Source: Hasllibacter sp. MH4015
GTDB lineage: Bacteria; Pseudomonadota; Alphaproteobacteria; Rhodobacterales; Rhodobacteraceae
DNA: 64,000 nucleotides
NCBI RefSeq assembly: GCF_020177575.1
Contig: NZ_JAHTBK010000001.1
Location: 1,299,875-1,363,874, forward strand
Reading direction: 5' to 3'
Part shown: positions 8,443 to 17,361 of the stretch, in pieces
Layout: the number at the start of each line of letters is the position of its first letter
How positions within the stretch are numbered: position 1 is the stretch's first letter
Made by a program: the position numbers and the translations under genes
Notes under the pieces: model-generated
Told to the model about the DNA's origin: nothing
Databases searched by the model: none
Seen by the model: only the letters and a program-made list of their open reading frames with translations

Positions 8443-9970
8443 TGCCTGCCGCCTTACGGGGACGCCTCTCGCGCACCTCTCGCGGTTTGCGGCTGCCATG
8501 CTTGTCGAAAACAGCGGCGGCTTCCTTTTTGGCTTCACTCGTGCGCCGGAGGGCGTAGATGCGCTGCTTCGCTTCCTTCGTGGTCTCCCGGTAGTCGACG
8601 ATCGGGGAAGGGTAATCCGCGATTGGGTCGTCGCGCAGCCACGGTTCCTGCAAGTCTTTCCCGTCCAGATGTGCGAGCTCGGGAACCCAGGTGCGCGTGA
8701 ATTCGCCCGTCGGATCCTGATCGTAGCCCTGCTTCACCGGAGAATAGATACGCACCGCATTGATGCCGGTTTCGCCTGACTGCATCTGACTTTGCGGCCA
8801 ATGGATGCCGGGCTCGTAATCCGTAAAGAGCCGCGCCAGAACCTCGCCCGATTGCTGCCAGGGGAGCCAGAGGTTATAGGAAGCAAACGACATGAGCATC
8901 GCGCGCATGCGGAAATTAATCCAACCGGTCGCCTTCAGGTAGCGCATGCAGGCATCGACGAAGGGATATCCGGTCTGGCCCGTGGCGAAAGCTGTCAGTC
9001 GGGTGTCGTCGTTTGGCGACGGCCGCAGCCCCTCGTAGATGCGCGCCATGGGCAGCCATTCGATCTCCGGCTCCGCCTCGAGTTTCTGCATGAAATGGCA
9101 GTGCCAATGCAGCCGACCAATGAAGGATTTGAGCGCGCCCAGCCACAGGCCGCGTTCGGATTTGGGCAGTTCCGCGATCTCGGCCTGCCGTTTGAGGGTT
9201 GTTTGGTAGATTTCCCGCATGGAGAGGCTGCCCGCAACAAGATGCGGAGAAAGGCGCGAGCAGGCCGTTTCGCCGGTGACCGGGCTCGACATCGCTTTCT
9301 GATAGGGTTCGCCGCGGTCGTATAGAAAACTCTCAAGCGTTTTCAGAGCCGCCGCCCTCCCGGGCGGTTGAAGATCCTGAATGCCATCATGCTCGAGGCC
9401 TAAGTCCTTCGCATCCGGCAGCATCGTATCTCCGAACGACAGCCAGTCGATCTTGTCCGGTACCGGGCGGATCGGTTCTGACATCATGGCATCCCAGCGT
9501 TTCGCCCATTTGTTGCGGTCAAGCGCGCCGCCGCGCCAGATGCCGTATTGCTGGAACTCTTCGAAGCGAACCCCATGATCGCGGCACCAGCGATGAACCT
9601 GTTTGTCCCGTTCAAAAGTCCAGGCATTGCCGGTCTCCATATGAGCGACCAGCCGAAATGAGCCGTGGACGGAACGAATTTCCTTCAAAGCGTCAACAAC
9701 CGAACCGATATGGATGGTGAGGCGGCCGCCATGGTCGGCGATGTGATCCTGGAGGCTCTCGACTGCGCCTTGGACAAATACCCATTGCCGGTAGCTGGTA
9801 TCCGGAAGTGCCCAGTAGTCCGGTTCGACAACGTAAAGCGGAAGCACGCGTCCGGCCGCGCTCGCGACACAAAGAGCCTCGTGGTCTTCCAAACGCAAAT
9901 CCTTCTTGTACCAGACAACGGTCAGGGCAGGTTCATCGATGTGCGTTGATGATCGTGTAGACGTCTTCAC
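8435..9970 (-). CDS. Cryptochrome/photolyase family protein, class I-like (FAD-binding)
   Basis: The 511-residue protein begins with TVVWYKKDLRLEDHEAL, the DNA-photolyase N-terminal domain. Its FAD domain contains RLSPHLVAGSLSMREI, TGYPFVDACMRYLKATGW, INFRMRAMLMSFASYNLW and DYEPGIHWPQSQMQSGETGI, all hallmarks of class I photolyases/cryptochromes. The Lys/Arg-rich tail (SRKPREVRERRPRKAAG) is unusual and may aid DNA binding. The start at 9970 is GTG with a weak ribosome site. It is the first gene of an overlapping pair with the class II-like photolyase. A half copy of the island palindrome (TCAATCTAG) lies upstream at 10076. Functional class (repair or signalling) is open. Confidence 0.82.
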   Translation of the reverse strand: MKTSTRSSTHIDEPALTVVWYKKDLRLEDHEALCVASAAGRVLPLYVVEPDYWALPDTSYRQWVFVQGAVESLQDHIADHGGRLTIHIGSVVDALKEIRSVHGSFRLVAHMETGNAWTFERDKQVHRWCRDHGVRFEEFQQYGIWRGGALDRNKWAKRWDAMMSEPIRPVPDKIDWLSFGDTMLPDAKDLGLEHDGIQDLQPPGRAAALKTLESFLYDRGEPYQKAMSSPVTGETACSRLSPHLVAGSLSMREIYQTTLKRQAEIAELPKSERGLWLGALKSFIGRLHWHCHFMQKLEAEPEIEWLPMARIYEGLRPSPNDDTRLTAFATGQTGYPFVDACMRYLKATGWINFRMRAMLMSFASYNLWLPWQQSGEVLARLFTDYEPGIHWPQSQMQSGETGINAVRIYSPVKQGYDQDPTGEFTRTWVPELAHLDGKDLQEPWLRDDPIADYPSPIVDYRETTKEAKQRIYALRRTSEAKKEAAAVFDKHGSRKPREVRERRPRKAAGNA

Positions 9971-10198
9971 AAGGGCAAATGACTTTCCATGGTTCGCAAC
10001 AATGACCCGGGTCTGTGGCCCAGGTCCGACAATCCCAGTTTATTGGCAGTGAACATGGTGCGGCGTCGCCATGCTTCAATCTAGCGGAACGCCAGTTCCC
10101 ATAGACAGTTCCATACTAGACGCGACTCCGCAGCGCCCTACCCACGTAGCGACCAGCCGGAGTGATCGAACAACTTTGGATCAAAAAGGATGCCCATA

Positions 10199-10591
10199 AT
10201 GACTTTGACACTCCCCTCCGTTCGAGAAATCTCCACCGACCAGGAGACTGTCTACGCCTTTGAAATTAGCGGCCACGTCTCTGACGACGATGCCGAGGCG
10301 CTGGCGAAATACATGAACGACGCCTTCGACCGGCACGAAAAGGTCAGCATGCTCATGAAGCTCGACGGCTATGAGGGCAGCGACAAGGATGCGATCTTCG
10401 ATGGAGATGTGTTGGAATCGCGTTGGCGTTCGCTTTTCAAAGTCGAAAAGTATGCTGTCGTCGGCGCGCCGGACGGGGCGGAGAAGATGATCGGCGTCAT
10501 GGATAAGCTCATCCCGGTCGATGCCCGAACCTTTAAGACCCATGAAGAGCATGCCGCTTGGAACTTCGTCGGAGCCAATCCGAAAATTTAA
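10199..10591 (+). CDS. STAS/SEC14 (SpoIIAA-like) domain protein
   Basis: The product of about 130 residues is a small alpha/beta protein of the SpoIIAA-like STAS/SEC14 family: VYAFEISGHVSDDDAEALAKY, MLMKLDGYEG, RSLFKVEKYAVVGAP, and the final FKTHEEHAAWNFV. These cytoplasmic proteins of unknown partner are common in stress regions. The upstream ATG at 10190 sits one base after the AAAAAGG ribosome site, too close, so the ATG at 10199 (9-bp spacing) is preferred. The protein resembles lipid-binding/anti-sigma-antagonist folds, but no phosphorylatable serine motif is evident. Confidence 0.75.
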   Translation: MTLTLPSVREISTDQETVYAFEISGHVSDDDAEALAKYMNDAFDRHEKVSMLMKLDGYEGSDKDAIFDGDVLESRWRSLFKVEKYAVVGAPDGAEKMIGVMDKLIPVDARTFKTHEEHAAWNFVGANPKI

Positions 10592-10783
10592 CGGCCGAAG
10601 CACCCTTGATCCTTCACCACGTGACAGCCGATTTGCCGGATGGCGTGGTGCCGATGCGGCGCATCGCATCATACCGGCTTGAAGAGCGTGCAGACCTACT
10701 GGGCTAGACACCCGACCTCAGTACATTCGTGGGAGAGTTACCATCGATTAGACCAAAGCGATCGAAGGTGCTAATTCCGATCT

Positions 10784-10804
10784 TCAAGATTTGCAATATC
10801 TTGA
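10784..10804. repeat. Inverted repeat in a 440-bp gene-free stretch
   Basis: TCAAGAT (10784-10790) and ATCTTGA (10798-10804) form perfect 7-bp arms around a 7-bp spacer. The stretch 10592-11037 has no supported gene: the frames there are short and unlike any family I recognise. The arms resemble the TCAA/TTGA halves of the island box, but the spacing differs. Confidence 0.3.
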
Positions 10805-11037
10805 TGAGTAGCGGATCAAACATGCTCTTGTGGAGGGCGGTTCGGTTTCGGAAGAAGGATCATCTTACGCCCAATCATTGTCCGACGTGACAGCGGGTTC
10901 GCCGGCTTGCCAATCTCGGAACTCGCGCCTTCCGCATCGGAGACGAGCCAATGAAGCGGCGGGTGTTTCATAGCTCGTGCATGTCGGCGTATGGCTGAGG
11001 TAAGCCCCATACTGTCCAGGACCGGTCTCAAAGGAAA

Positions 11038-11069
11038 AAGCGCTTCCCCAGGGACATAGGGAAGCGCTT
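11038..11069 (-). terminator. Strong intrinsic terminator of the PRC-barrel-like gene
   Basis: AAGCGCTTCCC (11038-11048) and GGGAAGCGCTT (11059-11069) pair over 11 bp with a 10-base loop. On the minus strand the stem is followed by a TTTTTCC run, so it ends transcription from the gene at 11128. Confidence 0.85.
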
Positions 11070-11127
11070 AAGCACTCCTTACAGAGTACAATGTGGACCA
11101 ATCGGTCCACGGGGGGGCACTTTCGCC

Positions 11128-11564
11128 TTAGCCATCGCCTTCCGGCCAGACGTCTTGGTCTTCCTTGTTCGTTTCTTCGACGAGGAAGAAGTCGTCCGGA
11201 CCATCGTCTTCGTTGAGGAACTTGATGCTCTTCATATCGACGGCGGCATCCTTGATGCCAATCCTCAGGAGCCCTCCGACATCTAAGATATCACCCTTCA
11301 TTTGAGCGTCCCGATCCGAGATCAGCTCGTTGACCTCCCGATTTTCGTACGCCTTCGCTTCGGAACCATTCGGTACGACCGTTTCGGCGGTAAGGGGGCG
11401 AACTCCTGTTCGACCAGACAATCGCGCAAACCGATCAACTCGGAAGGTAGAGGTCCTCACACTGGTCAGATCGTAGGTGGCCATCATCCCGGAATGAGCA
11501 TCGGCAAGAGCACCGATGCTAATCGCGAGGCTCACGGCAGTGACAGCGAAACGTCTTTTTTCAT
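11128..11564 (-). pseudogene. Secreted PRC-barrel-like protein with a frameshift in the signal peptide
   Basis: An ATG at 11564, with an AGGAG ribosome site 7 bp before it, starts a frame that stops after 10 codons. One extra A in the A6 tract right after the ATG would give a perfect signal peptide (MKKRRFAVTAVSLAISIGAL, ending ADAHS) joined in frame to the 11128-11535 reading frame. The mature part ends with KGDILDVGGLLRIGIKDAAV and an acidic tail, like the PRC-barrel beta hairpin of small periplasmic proteins; the first half is diverged. Loss of one A could be a real mutation, phase variation or a sequencing error. A strong terminator follows. Confidence 0.55.
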
Positions 11565-11686
11565 CGAGTATCTCCTAATTTTTGGCGCCCGTATTAATCG
11601 GGTCCTATACGGCCGGTTTCCCAACGCAGTTGCTTCGGGGCCGCCCGTTTCCAATTGAACGGTAAGCAGCGCGCAGGACTAATGCT

Positions 11687-11700
11687 TCAATCTGGATTGA
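11687..11700. promoter_or_regulatory. Putative Crp/Fnr-type operator, box 3
   Basis: TCAATCTGGATTGA has perfect 5-bp arms; the symmetry extends outward to GC at both ends (11684 to 11703). A -10-like CATAGT follows at 11720-11725 and the glycosyltransferase ATG is at 11762. The arrangement suits activation of the glycosyltransferase gene. Confidence 0.6.
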
Positions 11701-11761
11701 TGCTCTGACACACCAAAATCATAGTCTGGACGTCTGCCTGGCTACTCTTGGAGAAGTACTC

Positions 11762-12910
11762 ATGTCGCGTCCGTTCGCCTTCTTCGTGCATCATCAGGGA
11801 CGCGGCCATGCGCGACGCTGCGAAGAGATCATTCGCCATCTCGATGACCGTCCGATCACGATCCTCAGTGCGGATCGAGTGATCTTTGGAGATTTCGACG
11901 AGCGCATCTCCTTCGTTGAACTGCCCAACGCTATCGGCGATCCGAGTGCAACGGCCGCGCTGCACAATCAGCAAACGCCCGATGTCACTCAATGCGTGCC
12001 TCTTGGCTCATCGGCGTTAAAGGCCAATGCAGAAGAGATCGTAGGCGTCTTCAAGCGTGACAATCCCGCGTTGATGATCAACGATGTTTCGGTCGAGTGG
12101 GCATTGCTAGCCCGGTTATGTTCGGTGCCGTCCGTCAAAATCCGCATGCATGGCGACCGGTCCGATGCGAGCCATATCGCGGCCTATCAGGCCTGCGTCG
12201 GTATGATCGCGCCCTTCCATGCTGATCTCGAACAGCCCGACTACCCCGAGTGGGCAAGAGCCAAAACGTTCTATTCCGGCGGACTCTGCACCAGTCTCGA
12301 TGCAGTGCCGGAAAAGAAAGAAGCACGTGATCGGCTCGGTCTTTCGCCGGATCGGAAGATCATTTTGGCGCTTTCGGGAGGGGGCGGCAGTGGTGCAAAT
12401 TATGCCTCGCTGACCATGGCCGCACGGGCGTTGCCGGACGCGCTTTGGCTGACCGTCGGTCCGGTCCAGCTTGAAGGGCATGAGACCGAGTTCACCAATC
12501 TGCGTCAATGCGGCTGGGTCGAGAATGTCCTCGACTATCTTGCTGCCGCGGATGTCGTTGTCGCCTCGGCGGGCGACAACACCTGTCACGAGATCGCGCG
12601 GGTGGGACGGCCGTTCCTGTGCATCCCCGAATGGCGCTACTACGATGAACAGGTGGCGAAAGCGCGCGAACTTGCGCGTCTGGGTGCCGCGCATGTCCTA
12701 ACCACCTGGCCAGCAAGCAATGCACAATGGCAGAGGGCAATCACGGGAGCGCTTGAGGTTGGCACGAAACGACTTGTACCGCTCTTCGACGCGCAGGCCG
12801 CCAAGAAAATTGCCAATCATCTGATCGCGCTCGATGGGCATCTTTGGGACGACCGCTCAACTGAAGCGAACCGAACCGTCGCATCGGGCGGCCTTTCGCT
12901 CGTTGGCTGA
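11762..12910 (+). CDS. MurG-like UDP-sugar glycosyltransferase (GT28-type)
   Basis: The 382-residue protein has the two-Rossmann GT-B layout. The N-terminus FFVHHQGRGHARRCEEIIRH resembles the acceptor loop of MurG-like enzymes, and the C-terminal domain has ILALSGGGGSGANYASLT and VVASAGDNTCHEIARVGRPF, the nucleotide-sugar site with the conserved glycine loop and a His-Glu pair. Such enzymes move a sugar from a UDP or other nucleotide donor to a lipid or small acceptor on the cytoplasmic face. GGAG precedes the ATG. Its last 54 bp overlap the end of the convergent GT2 gene. Acceptor and sugar are unknown. Confidence 0.8.
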   Translation: MSRPFAFFVHHQGRGHARRCEEIIRHLDDRPITILSADRVIFGDFDERISFVELPNAIGDPSATAALHNQQTPDVTQCVPLGSSALKANAEEIVGVFKRDNPALMINDVSVEWALLARLCSVPSVKIRMHGDRSDASHIAAYQACVGMIAPFHADLEQPDYPEWARAKTFYSGGLCTSLDAVPEKKEARDRLGLSPDRKIILALSGGGGSGANYASLTMAARALPDALWLTVGPVQLEGHETEFTNLRQCGWVENVLDYLAAADVVVASAGDNTCHEIARVGRPFLCIPEWRYYDEQVAKARELARLGAAHVLTTWPASNAQWQRAITGALEVGTKRLVPLFDAQAAKKIANHLIALDGHLWDDRSTEANRTVASGGLSLVG

Positions 12911-13717
12911 CGGGTAGCGGACGATCTCGATCAAATCATCGCCCCAGTCGATGAAACCACCTTCAACAAGCTGATTCAGCCAATAGTCCATGCACCAGGA
13001 CCCATGCTTCTGTCGAAACAGATTGGCGTTTCGCACGATGTCCTCGAGATGGGTGAGCGGGGGTTTTTCGACCGCATGCCATTGATGGACGGCGCGGGCG
13101 TTCGGTACCCAATGGAGGCCGATATCCGATTGATCGAGACGCACTGCAAAGTCAGTATCCTCACCCCCGTACCCTTCAAAAATCTCGTCAAACCCGCCAA
13201 GGCCCCAGAACGTTTCGGTGGTGAGGGCGAAGGAAAGGCTCCAGAATTCCGTCGCCAATGGTATTCGTCGGATACCGCGCCCCAGGACGTCTTCAAACCG
13301 TCGCGCCGGATGTTGTTCGCTCACCCCCCAGAGAGCTTCAGACGTCATGGTGCCGGGTCGATGGTCTTCGGCCAGATACCGTGTCTCTCCCATGAGACAG
13401 CGGTCGACCGCCATGGCGTCCAGATAGGCTTCGACCAAACCGGGCAGCGGGATACAGTCCACGTCGAGAAATATCAGAGCCTTGCCCATTGCGGTACTCG
13501 CGGCAGCATTGCGCGCCGCTGCCAGTCGCGGGCGAGACCCACCCACCTGCACTTGGCGGACGGGAAAATTCGTGTTTGGAAGCTCGGCGAACGGGTCGGG
13601 CTGCATATGAGCGATGACCAGTTCCGTTGGTGCTATCGTTTGCCGGGTCATGCCGTTGATAAGATGGCGCAGATGCGACTCTCTCCCTCGCGCAATGGTG
13701 CAAATACTCGTCGTCAT
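12857..13717 (-). CDS. Family 2 glycosyltransferase (galactosyltransferase-like C-terminus)
   Basis: The 286-residue GT-A protein starts MTTSICTIARGRESHL. It has a nucleotide-sugar domain with the D-x-D-like ALIFLDVDCIPLPGLVEAY and an acceptor/galactosyltransferase-type second half (GLGGFDEIFEGYGGEDTDFA). This fits inverting transfer of a hexose. Its ATG overlaps the stop of the sucrose-phosphate-synthase-like gene in an ATGA, so the two are co-translated, and the two functions may belong to one pathway, for example elongation of a sugar osmolyte. The 3' end overlaps the convergent gene at 11762 by 54 bp. The substrate is unknown. Confidence 0.82.
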   Translation of the reverse strand: MTTSICTIARGRESHLRHLINGMTRQTIAPTELVIAHMQPDPFAELPNTNFPVRQVQVGGSRPRLAAARNAAASTAMGKALIFLDVDCIPLPGLVEAYLDAMAVDRCLMGETRYLAEDHRPGTMTSEALWGVSEQHPARRFEDVLGRGIRRIPLATEFWSLSFALTTETFWGLGGFDEIFEGYGGEDTDFAVRLDQSDIGLHWVPNARAVHQWHAVEKPPLTHLEDIVRNANLFRQKHGSWCMDYWLNQLVEGGFIDWGDDLIEIVRYPSANERKAARCDGSVRFS

Positions 13718-15789
13718 GGCGCGGTCTGGGCCCAGTCATGGGCCAAGCCTTCCAGGACACCCGCAGCAAAGTGGTCTTTTGCAAAGTAGCTTGCCTGGCG
13801 TGATCTGAGATGGGCGAGTTCGGAGGAATGGTTACCGACGATGATCGGTTTGCCGACCATTTCCAGCATATGGATGTCATTGCCGGAATCGCCCGCCGCC
13901 CAGATGTCGGAAGGTGAGATGCTAAGCCGGTTCGCGACATGGTGGATCGCGTGGCCTTTCGACACACCGCACGGCAACAAGTCCAAGAACCGGCCATGCG
14001 AATATATCAGTTCGAATTCGAGGCCGGCCTCCTCGAGTGCTGATCGAACGTCGCGGCATCGGTCGATCTCATAAAGGTAGTAGCTGCGCTTGAAACCGCG
14101 CTGCTCCTGTTTCGGTTGTGGCTCCAGCCAATCAAAGCCTGTTAGGGCGCTTTCAATACCGTCAGGACTCCAGGTGCCGCGCCCCAAAGGTGGCCAACCG
14201 TCTTCGCGCTCCATCTCACGGAAAGCGGAATCGTGGATCCAGTAAATTTCAGAGCCGACCGATGTGATCAGAAAATGCGGGGCCGGAATATCCCACTGTC
14301 TAATGATATCGATTGCACTGTGCAGCGATCGGCCTGTGGCGATCCCAAAAGCGGTGCCGGGACGAGACCGCAGCCAACTCTCCAAACGCCGCAGAGCCAA
14401 TTTGTCGCCCGTTAACGTGTTGTCGATATCGCAGACCAACATTGTGTCGAACTTGTGCTGTGACCGAGAGGCCCGGTCGGTGCGATCCGGGCCGGCAAGC
14501 CATGCCACCTCTGCAAGATACACCTTGGCGTGACGATCCCAGGAATAGAAGTCGCAGGCCGACAGCCCGTTGTGAGCTGCGTCCTTCCAGGCCTTATCAT
14601 CGCGAAGCAGGCTGAGAATAGCGTCACCAAGGGCACCGATATCAGTGGGATCAACAAGGATGCCGTTCTGGCACCGCTGCAGAATGTCATTTGGCCCGCC
14701 ATTGTTGGTCGCGACGACGGGCAGACCCGACGCGGCCGCTTCGAGGAATGTCAGCCCAAAAGGCTCGTTAAAGGCCGGATTGGCGAAGACGCCACGCCGC
14801 TCCGCAGCGTCGCGGTAGATCCCTGCCACATCCTCCTCCCGATGCGTTTTGGGAAAGGCGACCTTTCCCCAAAGATTATAGTCGTCGATAAGTGTGAGCA
14901 GTTCGGTCAGAACCTCGCGTGGTTCCGTATCCTCCTCGACAATTTTCTCGCGGGTTCCGGCATAGATGATCAGGTTTGCCGCCTCCTGCAGCCTGCGATT
15001 TTCGCCAAAGGCGCGCACCAACCCTGCGAGGTTCTTCTTTGCCACTGGGCGGGCCAGCGCAAGGATAGGCGGTTTGTCGGGATCGATCAGGAACTGGTTG
15101 CGCACTTCGCTGCTAACCCGGCTCTCCTCGCGACAGTTTTTGAACCTTTCCAGATCGCAACCCGGTGGATTGACGCGAACACGCTCTGGCCGGGCCGCAG
15201 GATAAAAGCCGTACTGCAGTTCCGCCTCGTCCATCGAACTTGCAATGATCCGATCAGCCGCAGCGATCACGCGTTTTTCCATGTCGATGCGGTCTCGAAG
15301 CGTGCCGGTCAGGCTACGTCTGCCAAGGGTTCTGGCTTTGACATGGCCAAGGGAATGCGCGGTGAAAATAACCGGTATGCCGAGACGGCGCTTCATCTTG
15401 ACGGCCAGCTCACCACCATCGGCATAGTGGCCATGCAAAACGTCCGGCCCAACAGGTAAAGCGCGAATATGCGCTTCGAGATGGTCGGCGAGAACAGGAA
15501 GTTCGAACCGCAGGTCCTCCTTCGCAATATATTCGTCGCTCGCTCCGTCGATGCGAATGATCGATGAGCGATCTGAAATCTGTTCCTGACGCTCTGCGTA
15601 GTGGGTGCCGAGTTTGTCGCTGTCGAACCGCCGGACGATAATCTGCTGCTTCAAAGAAGGGGACTGACGTTCTGCCGCATCCACCAGTTCGAGCAAATAC
15701 TTGATATGCCCACCCGTATCCGGCGTTACCCCATAGGGAACGTTCCGCGCCCGAAGGCATCCCTGCAATGCGACATGCATGATGAACAT
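13714..15789 (-). CDS. Sucrose-phosphate synthase-like GT4 fused to a HAD-IIB phosphatase
   Basis: The 691-residue protein has two domains. The first (residues 1-430) is a GT4 enzyme starting like sucrose synthases (VALQGCLRARNVPYG, then TPDTGGHIKYLLEL) with FANPAFNEPFGLTFLEAAASGLPVV as the donor site. The second (from about residue 450) is a HAD-IIB phosphatase: VCDIDNTLTGDK is motif I and WAAGDSGNDIHML is motif IV, as in sucrose-phosphate phosphatase. Together they could make sucrose, or a related glycoside such as glucosylglycerol, from UDP-glucose and a sugar phosphate. Plants and some proteobacteria use the same fusion. It is the first gene of a two-gene operon with a GT2 gene and is divergent from the Crp/Fnr regulator. 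Confidence 0.87.
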   Translation of the reverse strand: MFIMHVALQGCLRARNVPYGVTPDTGGHIKYLLELVDAAERQSPSLKQQIIVRRFDSDKLGTHYAERQEQISDRSSIIRIDGASDEYIAKEDLRFELPVLADHLEAHIRALPVGPDVLHGHYADGGELAVKMKRRLGIPVIFTAHSLGHVKARTLGRRSLTGTLRDRIDMEKRVIAAADRIIASSMDEAELQYGFYPAARPERVRVNPPGCDLERFKNCREESRVSSEVRNQFLIDPDKPPILALARPVAKKNLAGLVRAFGENRRLQEAANLIIYAGTREKIVEEDTEPREVLTELLTLIDDYNLWGKVAFPKTHREEDVAGIYRDAAERRGVFANPAFNEPFGLTFLEAAASGLPVVATNNGGPNDILQRCQNGILVDPTDIGALGDAILSLLRDDKAWKDAAHNGLSACDFYSWDRHAKVYLAEVAWLAGPDRTDRASRSQHKFDTMLVCDIDNTLTGDKLALRRLESWLRSRPGTAFGIATGRSLHSAIDIIRQWDIPAPHFLITSVGSEIYWIHDSAFREMEREDGWPPLGRGTWSPDGIESALTGFDWLEPQPKQEQRGFKRSYYLYEIDRCRDVRSALEEAGLEFELIYSHGRFLDLLPCGVSKGHAIHHVANRLSISPSDIWAAGDSGNDIHMLEMVGKPIIVGNHSSELAHLRSRQASYFAKDHFAAGVLEGLAHDWAQTAP

Positions 15790-15979
15790 GTCGCAGGACT
15801 AATCGTGAACAGACGATCTGACATTGCGCTATATTGATGTTAAACTGCGACAATATGGTTTGGTCGCTTCGACCGGCTGATACTGGAACATTGTGCGGTC
15901 TACGAACCTCTGTCCTAGACCGGAATTCGAATGCATATGGAGACCACGACTGAATCTGGTCTTGTGAGAAAGGACCAGA

Positions 15980-16717
15980 ATGTCGGACGATTCCCAAAGT
16001 TGCCTTGTCGAGAAGCTCTCGTACTACATCGATATCGACGAGACTGCCGAAGACCATCTTGCGTCGCTCGAAGAGCAAGAGCGCAGCTACCATCGTCATC
16101 AGGAAGTCTATAGCGAGGGGGACGAGCTCAAATACCTCTATGTGGTGAAAGAGGGATGGTTCTATTCCTATACGGACATGCCCGACGGGCGGCGTCAGAT
16201 CGTGCGCGTCCTGCATCCTGGTGACATCATCGGCTTCCCTGACATCGCCTTCACTGAAGCCACATGTAGTATTCGCGCTTCGGAAGACGGTTGCCTCTGC
16301 CCGTTTCCAAAACGCAAGCTTGACGCAATCTTCAAGGAATCGCCAAAGCTCACCGCGCTGATGTTCTCGATCGCTAATCGCGATCACGCCTGTGTCATCG
16401 ACACGCTGCGCGCCATGGGACGGATGAGCGCGCGGGAGCGTCTCTCTTATTTCTTCCTCGATCTGATCTCCCGGCTTCGGATTACCAACAAGCAAATGAC
16501 CGATACGATCCGCATGCCGATGAACCAGCATGAGATGGGCGACGCGCTCGGCTTGACGCATACCTATGTCAGCAAGACGATCCGCGAGATGGAAGACGAA
16601 GGTCTCATCAGCCGTGACGGAGACACGCTGACGCTCGAGCAGGAGGACAGACTCAAATCCATGGTCGATTTCTCTGACCGCTACGCGAAACTCGACACCT
16701 CCTGGTTCCCCAAATGA
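15980..16717 (+). CDS. Crp/Fnr-family transcriptional regulator
   Basis: The 245-residue protein has an N-terminal cyclic-nucleotide-type beta roll (residues about 35-125, with SEGDELKYLYVVKEGWFYSY and VLHPGDIIGFPD), a long dimer helix and a C-terminal winged helix (MNQHEMGDALGLTHTYVSKT, then MEDEGLISRDGDTLTL). The recognition helix reads LTHTYVSKTI where FNR has LTVETISRLL, so the FNR Glu and Arg base contacts become Thr and Lys. This predicts a DNA site other than TTGAT-N4-ATCAA and suits the TCAA-N6-TTGA boxes of the island. There is no N-terminal Cys cluster, so direct oxygen sensing by 4Fe-4S is unlikely. AAAGGACCAGAATG sets the start. Confidence 0.9.
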   Translation: MSDDSQSCLVEKLSYYIDIDETAEDHLASLEEQERSYHRHQEVYSEGDELKYLYVVKEGWFYSYTDMPDGRRQIVRVLHPGDIIGFPDIAFTEATCSIRASEDGCLCPFPKRKLDAIFKESPKLTALMFSIANRDHACVIDTLRAMGRMSARERLSYFFLDLISRLRITNKQMTDTIRMPMNQHEMGDALGLTHTYVSKTIREMEDEGLISRDGDTLTLEQEDRLKSMVDFSDRYAKLDTSWFPK

Positions 16718-16752
16718 TCCATGTTCAATCCGCGCCACTAAACACGGTTCTA

Positions 16753-16766
16753 TCAAGATAGATTGA
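16753..16766. promoter_or_regulatory. Putative Crp/Fnr-type operator, box 4 (one mismatch)
   Basis: TCAAGATAGATTGA keeps the outer TCAA and TTGA and has one inner mismatch. It lies 79 bp before the ATG of the ferritin-like gene at 16845. The -10 region (near TACTGC at 16791) is weak. Confidence 0.45.
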
Positions 16767-16844
16767 CGCACATACGGCCCGCGCAGTGCCTACTGCTCCG
16801 CAACCTTGTCGTCTGCCCGCAGCCGACCGTTCAGGAGGGTGCCT

Positions 16845-17336
16845 ATGTTCGTGCAAACCGCGCAGGATCTTTTTTCCCGGCGCCTCGGGGACGTCTACTC
16901 CAGTGCCTGCTTTTTGGCGCAGCACATTCCTTCGATGGTGACTGCCACCGAGAATGAGGATTTGCGCAAACTTCTGAACCTCTATCTCGATATCGTGCGC
17001 GACAACGCCGATCGCAGCGAAGCCGCACTGCGGCAATTGCCACCCGCGGTCGGACAGCGCGAACCGACAGCGGTCCCAGCGATGGTGGATGACTTTTTCG
17101 ATCTGATCGAAGGGCTCCAGGAGCCATCGCTTGTCGATGTGGCCATAATTTTTTCGAGCAGCGAGATCGGGATTTACGAAGCGCAGCGCTTCCATCTTCT
17201 CTCCGAATTCGCTGATCAGTTGGGCCGGGCCGATGCGATCGACGCGATGAAAAAGAGCGGCGAGTCCCTGAGCGCGATCTGCGACCAGCTTCGCGAAATC
17301 GTCGGCAACGGCAAGGCGCAACCCCGCCCGAATTGA
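16845..17336 (+). CDS. Ferritin-like DUF892 (YciE/YciF type) protein
   Basis: The 163-residue four-helix protein starts MFVQTAQDLFSRRLGDVY and carries MVTATENEDLRKLLNLYL and IFSSSEIGIYEAQRFHLLSEF, the third and fourth helices of the DUF892 ferritin-like family. Few metal ligands can be placed with certainty: an E-x6-Y and an E in helix three. The ATG at 16845 follows AGGAGGGT at good spacing; the 16806 start has none. It opens a run of three co-oriented four-helix genes with 25-bp and overlapping junctions. Family members are induced by salt and starvation in enterobacteria; their biochemical role is uncertain. Confidence 0.7.
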   Translation: MFVQTAQDLFSRRLGDVYSSACFLAQHIPSMVTATENEDLRKLLNLYLDIVRDNADRSEAALRQLPPAVGQREPTAVPAMVDDFFDLIEGLQEPSLVDVAIIFSSSEIGIYEAQRFHLLSEFADQLGRADAIDAMKKSGESLSAICDQLREIVGNGKAQPRPN

Positions 17337-17361
17337 TCCTATCTAAAGAAAGGCACAGAAC

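Noticed and set aside
10784..10804. TCAAGAT/ATCTTGA inverted repeat as a further Crp/Fnr box
   Set aside because: The spacer is 7 bases and the halves are 7 bp, giving a different geometry from the six boxes; no gene with a matching promoter follows.
11672..15803. 12-base repeat CGCAGGACTAAT at 11672 and 15792, both in promoter regions
   Set aside because: In 64 kb more than a hundred 12-base matches are expected by chance, and the surrounding bases differ.
15410..16771. 453-codon frame on the minus strand opposite the Crp/Fnr gene
   Set aside because: It is antisense to two well-supported genes and has no family-like motif; high GC gives long shadow frames.
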